Source: Minisyncoccota bacterium
Lineage (GTDB): Bacteria > Patescibacteriota > Minisyncoccia > JAHIHE01 > JAGLIN01
NCBI GenBank assembly: GCA_023270095.1
Contig: JAGLSJ010000038.1
Span: 1 to 5,706 of the forward strand
DNA: 5,706 nt
Direction: 5' to 3'
Positions within the stretch are counted from its first letter, which is position 1; each line of letters opens with the position of its first letter. The notes under the pieces are model-generated. The model saw nothing but the letters and a program-made list of their open reading frames with translations, ran no database searches and had not been told where the DNA came from. Below, piece by piece: positions 4,870 to 5,706 of this stretch. Both the position numbers and the translations under genes were made by a program.

Positions 4870-5706
4870 TTGAAATTCAAAAAAATATTTCTCTTTCGAA
4901 ATATACTACTTTAAAAATTGGTGGTCCTGCTAAGTTTTTTTGTGTAGCGGAAAATGTTGATGAAATTAAAGAAGTGTTGGAATTTGCTGAAAAAAATGAG
5001 CTAGACATTTTTATTTTAGGTGGAGGAAGCAATATCTTGGTTTCAGATAATGGGTTTGATGGATTGGTAATAAGAACAAAAAATCAAGAATTAGGAATCA
5101 AGAATAATAAAATTAATGTGGGAGGAGGGTTTCTGTTTTCAAAATTAGTTTCTGAATCTGTAAAAAACAACTTAACTGGTCTTGAGTGGGCAGCAGGAAT
5201 TCCAGGAACTGTCGGTGGCGCGATTTGCAATAATGCTGGCGCTCATGAAAAATCTATGAGAGATGTTATAGAGGAAGTGGAAGTTTTGGAAATAACCTCT
5301 TCTAAGAAGGGATTAGTTCCCTCTGATAAGGGGGGTTGGAGAGTTGGAAAACTCACCAATCAACAATGCAATTTCTCATATCGAAATAGTATTTTTAAAT
5401 CAGAAAAAAAATATATCATTTTGAATGCGATTTTGAAATGTGTAATTTATCCTTCAGGATTTCAAGAAGACGAAAGCAGAAAAATCATTTCAGAATATCT
5501 AAAAGTCAGAAAAGAAAAACAGCCGCTTGAATATCCAAGTGCGGGAAGCATTTTTAAGAATCCAAAAATTGAAGGAAAAATTTTGAATAAAATATTAATT
5601 AAATATCCTGAGCTTGAAAAAATCGCAAAAGATAATATAATTCCAGTCGGATGGTTTATTGAAGAGCTTGGACTAAAGGGTAAAAAAATCGGCGGAGCAA
5701 TGATTT
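4863..5706 (+). CDS. murB: MurB, UDP-N-acetylenolpyruvoylglucosamine reductase, 3'-truncated by window edge
   Basis: MurB is a cytoplasmic FAD enzyme that uses NADPH to reduce UDP-GlcNAc-enolpyruvate to UDP-MurNAc, the substrate of MurC. The frame runs from ATG 4863 to the window end (281 codons and one base). Motifs in order: SKYTTLKIGGPA (12-23); LGGGSNILVSD (52-62) and GLEWAAGIPGTVGGAICNNAGAH (106-128), both from the FAD-binding domain; SYRNSIFK (172-179), with Arg174 of the conserved YRxS; QPLEYPSAGSIFKNP (220-234), where Ser229 should be the catalytic proton donor; and GWFIEELGLKGKKIGGAMI at the end. The C-terminal strand with the catalytic Glu is outside the window. There is no Shine-Dalgarno. 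Residues about 145-158 form an insertion absent from usual MurB proteins, encoded by a palindromic, G-rich DNA segment. The order murG-murC-murB is common in dcw clusters. Confidence 0.93.
   Translation, partial: MSIEIQKNISLSKYTTLKIGGPAKFFCVAENVDEIKEVLEFAEKNELDIFILGGGSNILVSDNGFDGLVIRTKNQELGIKNNKINVGGGFLFSKLVSESVKNNLTGLEWAAGIPGTVGGAICNNAGAHEKSMRDVIEEVEVLEITSSKKGLVPSDKGGWRVGKLTNQQCNFSYRNSIFKSEKKYIILNAILKCVIYPSGFQEDESRKIISEYLKVRKEKQPLEYPSAGSIFKNPKIEGKILNKILIKYPELEKIAKDNIIPVGWFIEELGLKGKKIGGAMI
5294..5337. repeat. Palindromic element inserted in frame in murB
   Basis: This stretch consists of nested inverted repeats: CTTCT (5299-5303) with AGAAG (5305-5309), AGGGA (5308-5312) with TCCCT (5318-5322), CCCT (5319-5322) with AGGG (5329-5332), and outer arms AACC (5294-5297) with GGTT (5334-5337), the outer pairing extendable by G-U pairs. 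It contains the longest G-run seen in the window (5330-5335). It encodes about residues 145-158 of MurB (TSSKKGLVPSDKGG), where ordinary MurB proteins have a short turn; about 13 residues are extra between VLE (141-143) and Tyr173. The frame is kept. It looks like a small mobile palindrome comparable to the Rickettsia palindromic elements found in protein genes. Only one copy is visible here. Confidence 0.55.

Noticed and set aside
1..5706. CRISPR array, tRNA, rRNA, insertion sequence or toxin-antitoxin pair
   Set aside because: No regularly spaced repeats, conserved RNA motifs, transposase frame or paired small genes were seen on either strand.

Overview
The window is AT-rich (roughly 30% G+C by eye, not counted) and holds part of a peptidoglycan-synthesis and division (dcw) cluster on the + strand: ftsW, murG, murC and the first 281 codons of murB. 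They are preceded by the 3' part of an ATP-grasp gene. Low G+C, T/A-rich leaders without Shine-Dalgarno sequences, and divergent but intact Mur motifs resemble Candidate Phyla Radiation (Patescibacteria) genomes. That placement is an inference and no search was run. The standard code fits: every complete large gene ends in TAA and the recognised frames contain no internal TGA.

Layout: 1-837 is an ATP-grasp enzyme cut at its 5' end. 838-929 is a spacer with a 10-bp direct repeat. 930-2021 is ftsW. 2022-2153 is a spacer with -10-like boxes for murG. 2154-3266 (murG) and 3274-4662 (murC) are 7 nt apart. 4663-4862 looks like an empty murC-murB spacer but contains a complete small gene on the opposite strand. 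4863-5706 is murB, cut by the window end.

The products form one pathway. MurB and MurC make UDP-MurNAc and then UDP-MurNAc-L-alanine in the cytoplasm. MurG adds GlcNAc to lipid I to give lipid II at the inner membrane face. FtsW polymerises lipid II into glycan at the division septum. The ATP-grasp enzyme could act on a related amide or peptide bond, but its substrate cannot be read from sequence.

Two observations stand out. First, the murC-murB spacer encodes on the minus strand a 44-residue, strongly basic peptide with its own TTGACA-16 bp-TATACT promoter, the only clear Shine-Dalgarno sequence in the window, and a hairpin plus T-tract terminator overlapping its stop codon. Its -35 box overlaps the murB start codon. 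Second, murB carries an in-frame insertion of about 13 codons made of nested palindromes and G/C-runs unlike the surrounding DNA, as expected of a small palindromic repeat that has invaded a protein gene.
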